A stretch of 64,000 nucleotides of DNA from Rhizobium viscosum (GTDB taxonomy: Bacteria > Pseudomonadota > Alphaproteobacteria > Rhizobiales > Rhizobiaceae): the NCBI RefSeq assembly GCF_014873945.1, contig NZ_JADBEC010000001.1, positions 4,171,001 to 4,235,000 of the forward strand. Direction: 5' to 3'. Positions within the stretch are counted from its first letter, which is position 1. Each line of letters starts with the position of its first letter. The notes under the pieces were generated by a model that had not been told where the DNA came from, searched no databases, and was given only the letters and a program-made list of their open reading frames with translations. The position numbers and the translations under genes are program-made. Positions 63,787 to 64,000 of this stretch are shown one piece after another.

Positions 63787-64000
63787 CATCAACGTAACGG
63801 CGCTCTCCGTCTTCATCTTCTTCTTCGTCCTGGTCACGATCATGGGCTTCGTCGCCGCCCGCTGGCGCAAGCCCGAAACGCTTGCCCATATCGACGAATG
63901 GGGTCTCGGCGGCCGCTCGTTCGGCACCTGGATCACCTGGTTCCTCGTCGGCGGCGATTTCTACACCGCCTACACGGTCATCGCCGTGCCGGCGCTCGTC
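63776..64000 (+). CDS. mctP: Sodium:solute symporter (SSS family), N-terminal part; probable monocarboxylate permease
   Basis: The ATG at 63776 overlaps the end of the DUF3311 gene. The frame stays open to the window end (75 codons). The first membrane helix (VFIFFFVLVTIMGFVAARW) and the segment EWGLGGRSFGTWITWFLVGG fit SSS transporters of the MctP branch. The symbol rests on the gene order with a Cache kinase and LuxR regulator, as in the rhizobial mctSRP locus for pyruvate, lactate and similar substrates. The rest of the protein lies outside the window. Confidence 0.6.
   Translation, partial: MGSDINVTALSVFIFFFVLVTIMGFVAARWRKPETLAHIDEWGLGGRSFGTWITWFLVGGDFYTAYTVIAVPALV

Overview
The window looks like a chromosome-type segment of an alphaproteobacterium of the order Rhizobiales, most likely Rhizobiaceae. 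The evidence is the high GC content with C/G-ending codons, a long rhizobial-type UvrB, two cyclase-TolB-TPR proteins, an MctP-like transport locus with its two-component system, FNR/FixK-type regulation, and many rhizobial-style palindromic intergenic repeats. Most genes are ordinary housekeeping or accessory functions on both strands. I found no tRNA, rRNA, CRISPR array, integrase, transposase or replication origin.

Layout. 1-3.5 kb: the 5' end of a metal P-type ATPase with an FNR-like box, two small unknown genes, and a cyclase-TPR protein. 3.6-7.6 kb: an arylsulfatase behind a decayed sulfatase remnant, then a TetR repressor facing a small membrane protein with matching operators. 7.8-13.8 kb: two unrelated RTX proteins flanking an M20 amidohydrolase, with no type I exporter nearby. 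14.2-27.3 kb: lipoprotein, L,D-transpeptidase, betaine-type binding protein, ElyC-like protein, a second cyclase-TPR protein, glycosyltransferase 25, an MFS pump behind a structured leader, an alpha/beta hydrolase, small rhizobial genes, an MBL hydrolase, a divergent SDR/HxlR pair and a cold-shock gene. 30.9-36.1 kb: ArsC-like phosphatase, exonuclease, GNAT and a DUF1444 pair. 39.2-46.5 kb: uvrB, a GH15 enzyme, and a persulfide dioxygenase-rhodanese fusion. 50.7-64 kb: AraC, SDR, lipoprotein, methyltransferase, an RND efflux operon with its TetR, an unknown membrane protein, a cyclase remnant, and a sensor kinase-regulator-DUF3311-SSS transporter cluster running off the end.

Three AT-richer insertions stand out and look like candidate anti-phage or DNA-conflict loci. 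(1) 28.86-30.86 kb holds three overlapping genes: a MazG-like protein, a membrane-anchored dCTP deaminase/dUTPase-fold protein that appears to have lost catalytic residues, and a uracil-DNA-glycosylase-family protein. (2) 36.57-38.55 kb holds one large gene combining a GHKL ATPase with a PD-(D/E)XK-like nuclease end. (3) 46.55-50.63 kb holds a 1358-residue Rad50-like ATPase with a zinc-hook CxxC and a LexA/S24-peptidase-like C-terminus; its stop lies one base from the stop of the neighbouring gene. None of the three matches a defence system I can name with confidence.

The intergenic DNA is unusually informative. There are seven full copies of a ~175-bp element with long inverted ends, plus one mosaic copy. 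A second family has two copies whose core is inverted relative to its ends. There are also several decayed genes (sulfatase, MFS, cyclase, and a cysteine-rich rhizobial protein with multiple frameshifts), a hairpin that buries a ribosome-binding site, and a promoter-structured RNA-terminator cassette upstream of the MFS gene.
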